DNA of 5,063 nucleotides from Rhodospirillaceae bacterium TMED167 (GTDB lineage Bacteria > Pseudomonadota > Alphaproteobacteria > Rhodospirillales_A > UBA2165), in the NCBI GenBank assembly GCA_002170915.1, contig NHHQ01000055.1, positions 11,253 through 16,315 on the forward strand, written 5' to 3'. Below, piece after piece: positions 1-5,063 of this stretch (position 1 is its first letter; every line of letters starts with the position of its first letter). The notes under the pieces were generated by a model. It made no database searches. It was not told the DNA's origin and worked only from the letters and a program-made list of their open reading frames with translations. The position numbers were made by a program, and so were the translations under genes.

Positions 1-371
1 ACATTTTGAACGATCTCGTCGGTCACCTCGTAGAATTTTTTGGTATAGCCCTGGCGGTACCGGCCAGGCGCGATATACGTAAACGTAAGGCCGGCATTGT
101 TAACTAAACCATAAACTGGCCCAAACACCTCCTTCGTACGTTCTAAAACTTCCTGGCAGGCTTGGGCATTCCGCAGATCAGCCAACTGTCCAACAATGCG
201 GCCTCGGAAACTACGATCCGCTGCTTCCTCTGCGACAGACTGAAGGTCCTCTTCTATATGCGCTGCGGCACAGACATTTGCGCCTGCCTCGGCCAATCCA
301 AACACCATAGCGCGGCCAAGTCCCCTGCCACCTCCTGTGACAATAACGGTTTTACCTGAAAGATCAGTCAT
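1..371 (-). CDS. Short-chain dehydrogenase/reductase (SDR), N-terminal 123 residues, cut by window edge
   Basis: This is the N-terminal part of a classical SDR, an NAD(P)-dependent cytoplasmic oxidoreductase acting on an alcohol or ketone. The gene begins with ATG at 371 and stays open to the left edge, so its 3' part is outside the window. The Rossmann signature TGGGRGLG is at residues 12-19 and the NNAG motif at 91-94. The catalytic Ser and YxxxK lie beyond the edge and cannot be checked. At the end of beta-2 (AAAHIEED, 35-42) the Asp typical of NAD-preferring SDRs is absent, so NADP use is possible but unproven. After NNAG there is a polar, Arg/Tyr/Lys-rich stretch (about 98-114), longer than in minimal SDRs. 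No clear Shine-Dalgarno precedes the ATG, but the Rossmann fold starts at the expected distance from it. It lies 27 bases after the aminotransferase stop and probably shares its transcript. The substrate is unknown. Confidence 0.9.
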   Translation of the reverse strand, partial: MTDLSGKTVIVTGGGRGLGRAMVFGLAEAGANVCAAAHIEEDLQSVAEEAADRSFRGRIVGQLADLRNAQACQEVLERTKEVFGPVYGLVNNAGLTFTYIAPGRYRQGYTKKFYEVTDEIVQN

Positions 372-398
372 GCCGCGGAGAGCGTCGCGCTAAACGTC

Positions 399-1547
399 TT
401 AACCGACGATATCTGTTAAAGCGGCTAACAAGCGGTCAGCATGCTCTTCACGGGCAGCCTCGCCCATCAGGCCAATACGCCAGAGCTTTCCGGCGAAGGG
501 ACCAAGGCCGGCACTAACCTCAATGCCATAATCATTCAACAATGAAGATCGGCCAGCGGCGTCGTCAACGCCCTCCGGCAAGAAGACAGTGAGTAGTTCC
601 GGTAGGCGGTGTTCTTCTGCCACCAGCATTTTGAAACCTAAATCCTCCAGGCTGGCCACTACGTGGGAAGAGACCTCTCTGTGACGCGTCCAGACGGCAT
701 CAAGGCCTTCATCAACAATCCGGCGCAAGGCCTCATGTAGCCCCATGAGGGCATTCACCGGGGCAGTGTGGTGGTAAGTCCGCGCACCATCTCCCTGCCA
801 GTAGGCAGAGACCAAAGACAGATCGAGAAGCCAACTCTGCACCGGAGTTTCCCGGTTTTCTACGTGGGCCACGGCTTTATCGCTGAAGGTGACGGGCGAC
901 AGACCGGGAGGGCAGGATATGCATTTTTGGCTTCCTGAATAGGACGCATCCACCCCCCAGACATCGATTTGGACCGGCACACCGGCCAGGGACGTCACAG
1001 TATCCACGATGGAGAATGCACCGGCCTCCTGGGCAAGTTTGCAGATCGCCGCAGCGTCTGAGAGCACGCCGGTCGATGTCTCTGCATGAACGAAGCCGAC
1101 ATGCTTGACATCCGGATTGGCCTCGAGGGCGGCTTCGACTTTGCCCGGGTCGACGGGCGTGCCCCACTCGTTCTCCACCGTGATTACCTCCGCGCCGGCA
1201 CGGCGCGTGACTTCCGCCATACGTGTGCCAAATACACCGTTGATGGCAATAATGGCTTTGTCCCCGGGTTCCACCATATTATTCACGCAGGCTTCCATGC
1301 CGAGTGAACCAGGTCCTGACACCGGAAATGTCATGGCGTTATCGGTTTGAAAAACATAGCGGAGCATGTCCTTCAATTCTTCCATCATAGCGATCATGGC
1401 GGGATCAAGATGGCCGATGGTTCCATTGGAACTGACCTTTAGAACGTTCGGATGAACCTTGGAAGGGCCCGACCCCATGAGCAGGCGATCAGGCGATGTA
1501 AATTGATCTTTCTTCGGCGGTTCGTTCACGAGCTGTGGGTTGGTCAC
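399..1547 (-). CDS. Class V PLP-dependent aminotransferase, alanine/serine/ureidoglycine-glyoxylate type
   Basis: This is a fold-type I PLP enzyme of the group that includes alanine-glyoxylate, serine-glyoxylate and (S)-ureidoglycine-glyoxylate aminotransferases. Such enzymes move an amino group to glyoxylate or another small oxo acid. The 382 residues match the family's usual length. Visible landmarks are GSGPSKVHP (25-33), GHLDP (45-49), the phosphate-binding SGPGS loop (77-81), ETSTG (156-160), the PLP-ring Asp182 in VDTVTSLAG, the Schiff-base Lys208 in SGSQKCISCPPG, YHHTAPVN (258-265), and Arg357 in WRIGLMG as probable carboxylate binder. YHHTAPVN recalls PucG-type ureidoglycine enzymes, while GHLDP looks more like alanine- or serine-glyoxylate enzymes, so the donor is undecided. 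The start is GTG at 1547, supported by AAGGA nine bases upstream; the first in-frame ATG (Met24) would remove N-terminal residues close to the GSGPS motif. It sits between the hydrolase (52 bases) and the SDR (27 bases). No purine-degradation gene is nearby, so a role in the neighbouring catabolic pathway or in glyoxylate removal is inferred. Confidence 0.93.
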   Translation of the reverse strand: MTNPQLVNEPPKKDQFTSPDRLLMGSGPSKVHPNVLKVSSNGTIGHLDPAMIAMMEELKDMLRYVFQTDNAMTFPVSGPGSLGMEACVNNMVEPGDKAIIAINGVFGTRMAEVTRRAGAEVITVENEWGTPVDPGKVEAALEANPDVKHVGFVHAETSTGVLSDAAAICKLAQEAGAFSIVDTVTSLAGVPVQIDVWGVDASYSGSQKCISCPPGLSPVTFSDKAVAHVENRETPVQSWLLDLSLVSAYWQGDGARTYHHTAPVNALMGLHEALRRIVDEGLDAVWTRHREVSSHVVASLEDLGFKMLVAEEHRLPELLTVFLPEGVDDAAGRSSLLNDYGIEVSAGLGPFAGKLWRIGLMGEAAREEHADRLLAALTDIVG

Positions 1548-1556
1548 GGTCCGGTA

Positions 1557-1561
1557 TCCTT
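1557..1561 (-). promoter_or_regulatory. Shine-Dalgarno site that supports the GTG start of the aminotransferase
   Basis: Reading the minus strand, AAGGA lies nine bases before the GTG at 1547. It is the only good ribosome binding site near the N-terminus. Together with the conserved GSGPS motif only about 25 residues in, it favours GTG over the internal ATG of Met24. Confidence 0.65.
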
Positions 1562-1599
1562 AACTGTCAAAATTAATTTCACATTATATAATTAGAGTT

Positions 1600-2388
1600 T
1601 TAAGCCTCTCGAGGCAGGGTCACAAGGGAAGCTTCTTCAAGGCCTAAAAATTCCTCGATGATCGGTGTCATCCTCTCAGGCTGATCAAATTGGGCCATGT
1701 GCCCTGCGCCCAATATATGGGTCAAGTGAGAATGGGGTATACCATTTTTCAGGATGTCACATGTCTCGATTGGGATCATACGCTCCTCACTACCATAGAG
1801 AATGAGGGTTTCGGCTTGGATAGAGGCAAGCACTGCGACCAAGGGCTCATCTATCAGTACTCCCTCATTATAGTGGTTAACTGAGGACCGGTTCGCAGCC
1901 TCTTGCTCAAATGTCGCACCATCGGTTGGTGCTCTCTCCGGACGAGTGTAAAATAAACGGCGCCATTCTTCTGGGGACGCTGCGACAGGCCGAGTTCCAC
2001 TGGCACGAAACCCTGCCGGTCCCTCCAATATGAGAAGTTTGACTAAGGCTGAGTGCCGAACAGCAAGCCAAGCTGCAAGCCATGCGCCAAAGGAGTGGCC
2101 CATTAAGTGACAGGGTCCTGAGACTGTTTCACGTATAAATTCTGCCATCAAATCCGACAGAGTTCTCATCGAATTCACGCCTTCATGATGCGATGTGTCA
2201 TCTTGACCGGGTGTGATGGGCATAAGAAGTCGGTATGTTTTGCTCAAAGCCTCCAGCACGGGAGACACTCGAAGCCCAGACCGCCCATGTAGAAAAATCA
2301 GAGTTGGCCCGCACCCCATCTCGAGATAGCAAAGATTGCCTGTCGACAAAGTGAGTGATTTAACGTTTTGTGACATTGCTACGTTCAT
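1600..2388 (-). CDS. Alpha/beta hydrolase resembling meta-cleavage-product hydrolases
   Basis: This is a 262-residue single-domain alpha/beta hydrolase, probably cytoplasmic since no signal peptide is visible. The oxyanion-hole HG is at residues 34-35 (IFLHGRSG). The nucleophile elbow is GHSFG (97-101) with Ser99, and the catalytic His is His230 in GAGHMAQFDQPE. The acid position after the sixth core strand reads GSEERMIP (199-206), so Glu202 stands where most relatives (G-x-x-D) have Asp. Size and motif spacing fit the group containing carbon-carbon bond hydrolases such as BphD and TodF, as well as esterases and lactonases, so the reaction is not fixed by sequence. Next to a Rieske oxygenase and an extradiol-like VOC protein, hydrolysis of a ring-opened product is a reasonable inference. 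ATG at 2388 was chosen because AAGG lies nine bases upstream; Met5 has no such site. That AAGG overlaps the stop codon of the preceding 68-residue ORF, which fits translational coupling. Confidence 0.9.
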   Translation of the reverse strand: MNVAMSQNVKSLTLSTGNLCYLEMGCGPTLIFLHGRSGLRVSPVLEALSKTYRLLMPITPGQDDTSHHEGVNSMRTLSDLMAEFIRETVSGPCHLMGHSFGAWLAAWLAVRHSALVKLLILEGPAGFRASGTRPVAASPEEWRRLFYTRPERAPTDGATFEQEAANRSSVNHYNEGVLIDEPLVAVLASIQAETLILYGSEERMIPIETCDILKNGIPHSHLTHILGAGHMAQFDQPERMTPIIEEFLGLEEASLVTLPREA

Positions 2389-2399
2389 GCCAGCGCGCC

Positions 2400-2606
2400 T
2401 TAGAACCGATGGAAGAGGAAGTTCTCTGCTGAAAGAGAATGCTCTTTGTCTCCCTTTTGCATCTTCCCCCAGCGCATCAATTGACCCATAATTCTTTTCA
2501 TCTGCTTCCCGTGAAAATTCCGACCCGCCAGGCTGTCTAGCGCAGCAGCACCAGGGAACAGTAAAGCCAACTGGATGTCCGTCGGCAACCTTCGAGACGG
2601 TCCCAT
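2400..2606 (-). CDS. Small hypothetical protein, 68 residues, between the Rieske and hydrolase genes
   Basis: I do not recognise this protein. The ORF fills the space between its neighbours almost exactly: it starts 14 bases after the Rieske stop and ends 11 bases before the hydrolase ATG, all on the same strand. The N-terminal half (about 8-28) alternates hydrophobic and polar residues, with a short apolar run LALLFPGAAAL but no convincing membrane span. The middle (about 29-54) is basic with four Met, and the protein has about 11 Lys/Arg against five Asp/Glu. No Cys pair or known metal or cofactor motif is visible. No Shine-Dalgarno precedes the ATG; translation could depend on ribosomes ending the Rieske gene. 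Its stop codon overlaps the hydrolase's ribosome binding site. It may be a small accessory protein, a remnant of a larger gene, or non-coding spacer. The position supports a gene; the missing ribosome site argues against. Confidence 0.45.
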   Translation of the reverse strand: MGPSRRLPTDIQLALLFPGAAALDSLAGRNFHGKQMKRIMGQLMRWGKMQKGDKEHSLSAENFLFHRF

Positions 2607-2620
2607 GGGTGCCAGTATGT

Positions 2621-3697
2621 TTACTCGGCGGCCATCACCTCGCCGGTCTCAGCCTGGATCATTTTGTCCACGGCCCGGCGTGCCGGCATGCGTGCTGAAT
2701 CGTGCTTGATGTTCACCAAGTCATTGGGATTGGCAACGAGTGCCGCGTGTTGCGCTTCCAGGAACTCCAGATCTTCCATGAAAGTCACCGCGATCTGTTC
2801 ATGCAGAATGCCCGTGGCTTCTGTGTCGTCCGGTTTGTAGCCATTAGCCGGCGACCAGAAATAATGGACGGAGTCTTCCGTCTCTGGCGTGGCGCCATGA
2901 TAGAGCCGGAGATTAAAACCGCCCGCCTTATCTTCTCGCGAATCCCGCGCGCCTCGACCAACTTCCAGGGCGCCCGTCCATTGGATAACTGTTGCCGGCG
3001 CAACGAACTCAAATTCTTGCCACCGGTCGCACATCACATCATCATCCCAGCCAGCGCCAAGTTTATAGGTCGGGGGCGGCACAATATTTTCCATCCAGCG
3101 AATATAATGCACCCCTGTTTCCGTTGGCGTTACGTCCATCGTAGCGTTCACCTGACCAGACTGATCCCCGCCACCAATCGTGTTACGATGAATAAACGGA
3201 ATATGGGTGAGGTCCATGAGGTTATCGATCAGGAGATTGTAATTACAGTTGATCTCATAAAGGCCATACGTGTGCGGCCATTTTTCATGATCGTCATTCC
3301 AGGGATAATCAGGGATGGTGCTCTCATCCACCAAGGCGGGATCGCCCATCCATATCCAGATTATTTCCTGGCGTTCAACGACTGGAAAACTTCGGACACG
3401 GGCCCGCTCGTTGATCGTATCCTGACCAGGGATATGGACACATTTCCCATCGCCGGAAAATACCATGCCATGGTATCCGCACTGCAAACCACCCTCCACC
3501 ACATCACCCAACCGGAGCGGCGTGGCCCGGTGACAGCACCGGTCTTCGAGGGCGTGGGCCACCCCGTCTGTATCTCGGAATAAAACTACGGCTTCATTTA
3601 ATAGGGTTCTGGAAAATGGTTTATCTTCTACTTCATTAAACCAGGCAGCGTGGTACCAGGCATTAAGGGGCCAAGGCTGTGCAGCATCTACAAACAT
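2621..3697 (-). CDS. Rieske [2Fe-2S] non-haem iron oxygenase, alpha subunit (VanA / dicamba-monooxygenase type)
   Basis: This is the terminal oxygenase of a Rieske system, which uses electrons from a separate reductase to hydroxylate or O-/N-dealkylate an aromatic or similar substrate in the cytoplasm. The 358 residues match VanA-like enzymes. The Rieske domain (about 9-119) has C54-x-H56 and C73-x2-H76 separated by 16 residues. The catalytic domain shows Asn159, Asp162, His165 and His170 in IDNLMDLTHIPFIH, and a distal Asp309 in FMEDLEFLEAQ. This is the full 2-His-1-carboxylate iron site plus the Asp that links it to the neighbouring Rieske centre. The C-terminal segment rich in Arg, with VDKMIQAE, is also VanA-like. 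The start ATG at 3697 has a good TGGGAG ribosome site (3705-3710) seven bases upstream. No reductase, ferredoxin or beta subunit lies in the window. An O-demethylase or monooxygenase role is more likely than a ring-dihydroxylating one because of the small alpha-only type, but the substrate is unknown. Confidence 0.95.
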   Translation of the reverse strand: MFVDAAQPWPLNAWYHAAWFNEVEDKPFSRTLLNEAVVLFRDTDGVAHALEDRCCHRATPLRLGDVVEGGLQCGYHGMVFSGDGKCVHIPGQDTINERARVRSFPVVERQEIIWIWMGDPALVDESTIPDYPWNDDHEKWPHTYGLYEINCNYNLLIDNLMDLTHIPFIHRNTIGGGDQSGQVNATMDVTPTETGVHYIRWMENIVPPPTYKLGAGWDDDVMCDRWQEFEFVAPATVIQWTGALEVGRGARDSREDKAGGFNLRLYHGATPETEDSVHYFWSPANGYKPDDTEATGILHEQIAVTFMEDLEFLEAQHAALVANPNDLVNIKHDSARMPARRAVDKMIQAETGEVMAAE

Positions 3698-3820
3698 AAG
3701 CTATCTCCCAATACAATTGTCCGACTACCATGGCAAAAAAATATTTGAGCGCCAAAACGGGAGTGAACGACACTTTTTAATCTTAATTGGATAAAATGTT
3801 GACGCTTTAGACCGTCGTCG
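3698..3820. other. Short intergenic region between the VOC and Rieske genes
   Basis: This 123-base AT-rich gap separates the VOC stop codon from the Rieske start codon. It carries the Rieske ribosome binding site (TGGGAG, 3705-3710, minus strand). I see no strong rho-independent terminator and no good sigma-70 promoter on the minus strand. Whether the VOC gene and the genes below it form one transcript is therefore open. Confidence 0.6.
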
Positions 3821-4417
3821 TCAATCCTTGGCAGAGTCGGATATTGCCCAATCCTCTAGCCCCAAACGATCGGCGACCTCTTTTTGCCATACGCTGATAG
3901 GCTTGGCCGATGGAAATTTTGCTATCTCCTTTCTGGTTAGTTCCAAGATTTCTTCGTCAGATAAGGTGAGGTCCAATTCGGCCCGGAAAGGTTGTTCAAC
4001 GTACCAAGGCGTGTCCAGATATATCTCGCACCGGTTGCCCTCTGGATCATGAAAATACAGGCTCCACGCATTACCATGGCTAAACGCGTATATATCGCTC
4101 GCATTTGGCTCTGCCTGAAGAAAGTGCCAATAAGCCCGCAAATCCGACAGTTCCCCAACTCGGAATGATATTTGATTGATAACATTGAAAGGAAGATCTC
4201 TTGGTTTTCCGGCTAAAAATACCAACTGATGGTGCTCTTCTGGATCCCCCGTCAGAAATGCCAGTTCAGCTTGCAAACCGTGCGCATCGATTTTTCCATG
4301 ATCCGATCGATGCATTTTGAAAACGCGCTGATAAAAATCAGCCATTTTATCAAGGTCCTCTACCCAGAAGCCAGCGTGGGTGAAACGGACATTTGATATG
4401 TCGGGGGTGGAAAGCAT
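3821..4417 (-). CDS. VOC-superfamily protein resembling type I extradiol (catechol) dioxygenases
   Basis: This 198-residue protein has two VOC modules followed by a helical tail. Module one begins FTHAGFWVEDLDKMADFYQ, with His14 in the first metal-ligand position. EHHQLVFLAG (61-70) resembles the HH(S/D/T)LAL stretch that carries the active-site acid/base His of extradiol dioxygenases (His62 or His63). Module two begins at about residue 79 (VINQISFRV); the usual second ligand His is Gln82 (codon CAA). SHGNAWSLYFHDPEGNRCEIY supplies Tyr121 and Glu131, ten residues apart as the Tyr/Glu pair is in catechol 2,3-dioxygenase. Residues 136-198 add a charged, mostly helical tail. The metal site would thus be His/Gln/Glu. 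It may be an extradiol dioxygenase variant that opens an aromatic diol, or another metal-dependent VOC enzyme. ATG at 4417 has AGGGAG (4423-4428) five bases upstream. It is the first gene of the minus-strand series, upstream of the Rieske gene. Confidence 0.88.
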   Translation of the reverse strand: MLSTPDISNVRFTHAGFWVEDLDKMADFYQRVFKMHRSDHGKIDAHGLQAELAFLTGDPEEHHQLVFLAGKPRDLPFNVINQISFRVGELSDLRAYWHFLQAEPNASDIYAFSHGNAWSLYFHDPEGNRCEIYLDTPWYVEQPFRAELDLTLSDEEILELTRKEIAKFPSAKPISVWQKEVADRLGLEDWAISDSAKD

Positions 4418-4665
4418 TCTGTCTCCCTATGACATTTGCTGCCATGATAAAAATTTTTTTGCGAAATTCATTCTATTCTATGTCCTTCCGTCCCTGCCGG
4501 TAATAACTCTGCACAAAACAATTTTACTATTCGAGAGGGATAACTGCTGATTAATTGTATCACTCTGAACACCATTTTGCAGTCTTCACTATGATTGCAT
4601 TCAGACTTGTCTCGATTGATTGATTACGTAGGCTTTATTAGCACAAATTACGCAGGATTTATTTA
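4418..4665. promoter_or_regulatory. Divergent intergenic control region
   Basis: This AT-rich region of 248 bases separates the VOC start codon (minus strand) from the start codon of the gene on the plus strand, so promoters for both directions should lie here. On the plus strand a possible sigma-70 pair is TGAACA (4566-4571) and TATGAT (4590-4595) with an 18-base spacer. It is only a moderate match and unproven. No equally good pair is visible for the minus strand. GATT occurs three times in tandem at 4614-4625, followed by an imperfect direct repeat. No regulator gene is in the window, and I see no clear operator palindrome or riboswitch. Confidence 0.5.
4624..4665 (+). repeat. Imperfect 18-base direct repeat before the divergent gene
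   Basis: TTACGTAGGCTTTATTAG (4624-4641) and TTACGCAGGATTTATTTA (4648-4665) agree at 14 of 18 positions and start 24 bases apart. The second copy contains the ribosome binding site AGGA (4654-4657), eight bases before the ATG at 4666. The pair may be a local duplication of the leader or two sites for a regulator. Confidence 0.55.
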
Positions 4666-5063
4666 ATGACCCCCATCGCTCATCTTATTGGAAGCGTGCC
4701 ACTCGAGAGCGCCGACGAGGTATTCCGCAAGGTATCCCAATCGATCGGACACCATGTAAAAAGGATGCCAGATGGTGAGACAGGACGCCGGTCCGATTGG
4801 ATCGGATTTGTACGACGCCATCTGGGTAAAAATCCCGCCTTCGAGATAGATGAGAGCGTGCCATGGTTCCAATTTAAGCAATGGGACGGCAAGGTGATCA
4901 GAGAATGGCCCCTCCTCAAATTCATGGATGGAACGGACCCCGCCTCCATTCAACTGGAGACAGGATATGCTGAAGATGCCATCGCATCTTTCTCTCAATT
5001 CGAGGCACTGCAAACCGAGGGTATAATACCCCAAGCTGTCAAATATCAGGCCTGTTCAGCGAC
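4666..5063 (+). CDS. Uncharacterised protein, possibly MetE/UROD-like barrel, N-terminal 132 residues, cut by window edge
   Basis: The ORF starts with ATG at 4666 and stays open to the right edge, so only the N-terminus is seen. The start is supported by AGGA eight bases upstream. The protein begins MTPIAHLIGSVPLESADEVF; the H-x-I/V-G-S-hydrophobic-P opening recalls the first barrel strand of cobalamin-independent methionine synthase C-terminal domains and related UROD-like proteins. KRMPDGETGRRSDWI (32-46) is a polar, glycine-containing stretch that looks like a conserved family signature, as does QWDGKVIREWP (72-82). I recall similar uncharacterised proteins in alphaproteobacteria but cannot name a function. 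The zinc-binding residues of a true MetE would lie beyond the window. It is transcribed away from the catabolic genes and shares their control region, so a link to the same pathway, for example methyl transfer after O-demethylation, is speculative. Confidence 0.8.
   Translation, partial: MTPIAHLIGSVPLESADEVFRKVSQSIGHHVKRMPDGETGRRSDWIGFVRRHLGKNPAFEIDESVPWFQFKQWDGKVIREWPLLKFMDGTDPASIQLETGYAEDAIASFSQFEALQTEGIIPQAVKYQACSA

Noticed and set aside
162..359. A 65-codon plus-strand frame opposite the SDR gene
   Set aside because: It lies opposite the Rossmann motif and NAD(P)-binding region of a clear SDR. Its cysteines arise from the antisense reading.
877..1350. Several open frames on both strands within the aminotransferase gene
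   Set aside because: They overlap conserved parts of a full-length PLP enzyme and have no domain features, so they are shadow frames.
1602..1616. GCCTC/GAGGC inverted repeat at the end of the hydrolase gene
   Set aside because: The arms are two bases apart, leaving a stem of about four pairs, and no T-run follows in the transcribed direction. It also codes for the last residues of the hydrolase.
2702..3583. A 293-codon open frame on the plus strand opposite the Rieske gene
   Set aside because: The minus strand here encodes an intact Rieske oxygenase with all cluster and iron ligands. The plus-strand translation shows no recognisable domain and is best seen as a shadow of the real gene.
3763..3782. 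Possible plus-strand hairpin (AGTG / CACT) followed by a run of T
   Set aside because: The stem is only four base pairs, and no plus-strand gene ends here, so a terminator is not supported.
4663..5034. A 123-codon minus-strand frame opposite the divergent gene
   Set aside because: The plus-strand frame has a ribosome binding site and family-like conserved segments and continues past the window edge. The reverse frame has neither.

Overview
The window is bacterial, most likely from a proteobacterium and perhaps an alphaproteobacterium. That placement rests on the protein families, the roughly balanced base composition of the genes, and Shine-Dalgarno-type start sites; no rRNA, tRNA or marker gene confirms it. 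It reads as a catabolic accessory locus. I see no mobile element, CRISPR array, tRNA or rRNA.

Five recognisable genes and one small uncertain ORF lie head to tail on the minus strand. In transcription order (right to left) they are: a vicinal-oxygen-chelate (VOC) protein resembling type I extradiol dioxygenases (4417-3821); a Rieske non-haem iron oxygenase alpha subunit of the VanA/dicamba-monooxygenase type (3697-2621); a 68-residue ORF of unknown function (2606-2400); an alpha/beta hydrolase resembling meta-cleavage-product hydrolases (2388-1600); a class V PLP aminotransferase of the alanine/serine/ureidoglycine-glyoxylate group (1547-399); and a short-chain dehydrogenase/reductase (SDR) cut by the left window edge (371-<1). 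The gaps are 123, 14, 11, 52 and 27 bases, so the last five could be one transcript. The VOC gene may be co-transcribed or separate.

On the plus strand a divergent gene starts at 4666 and runs off the right edge. It belongs to a protein family of unknown function that I recognise only by general appearance; its N-terminus recalls the start of the MetE/uroporphyrinogen decarboxylase (UROD) type barrel. The 248-base AT-rich region between it and the VOC gene is the likely control region. It contains an imperfect 18-base direct repeat just before the divergent start codon.

Together the genes suggest oxidative breakdown of an aromatic or similar ring compound: oxygenation or O-demethylation (Rieske), possible ring opening (VOC), hydrolysis of the product (alpha/beta hydrolase), and handling of small oxo or amino products (aminotransferase, SDR). 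The substrate cannot be read from the sequence. Two enzymes carry unusual changes at predicted key positions: Gln82 for a metal-binding His in the VOC protein, and Glu202 for the usual catalytic Asp in the hydrolase. No reductase or ferredoxin for the Rieske enzyme lies in the window.
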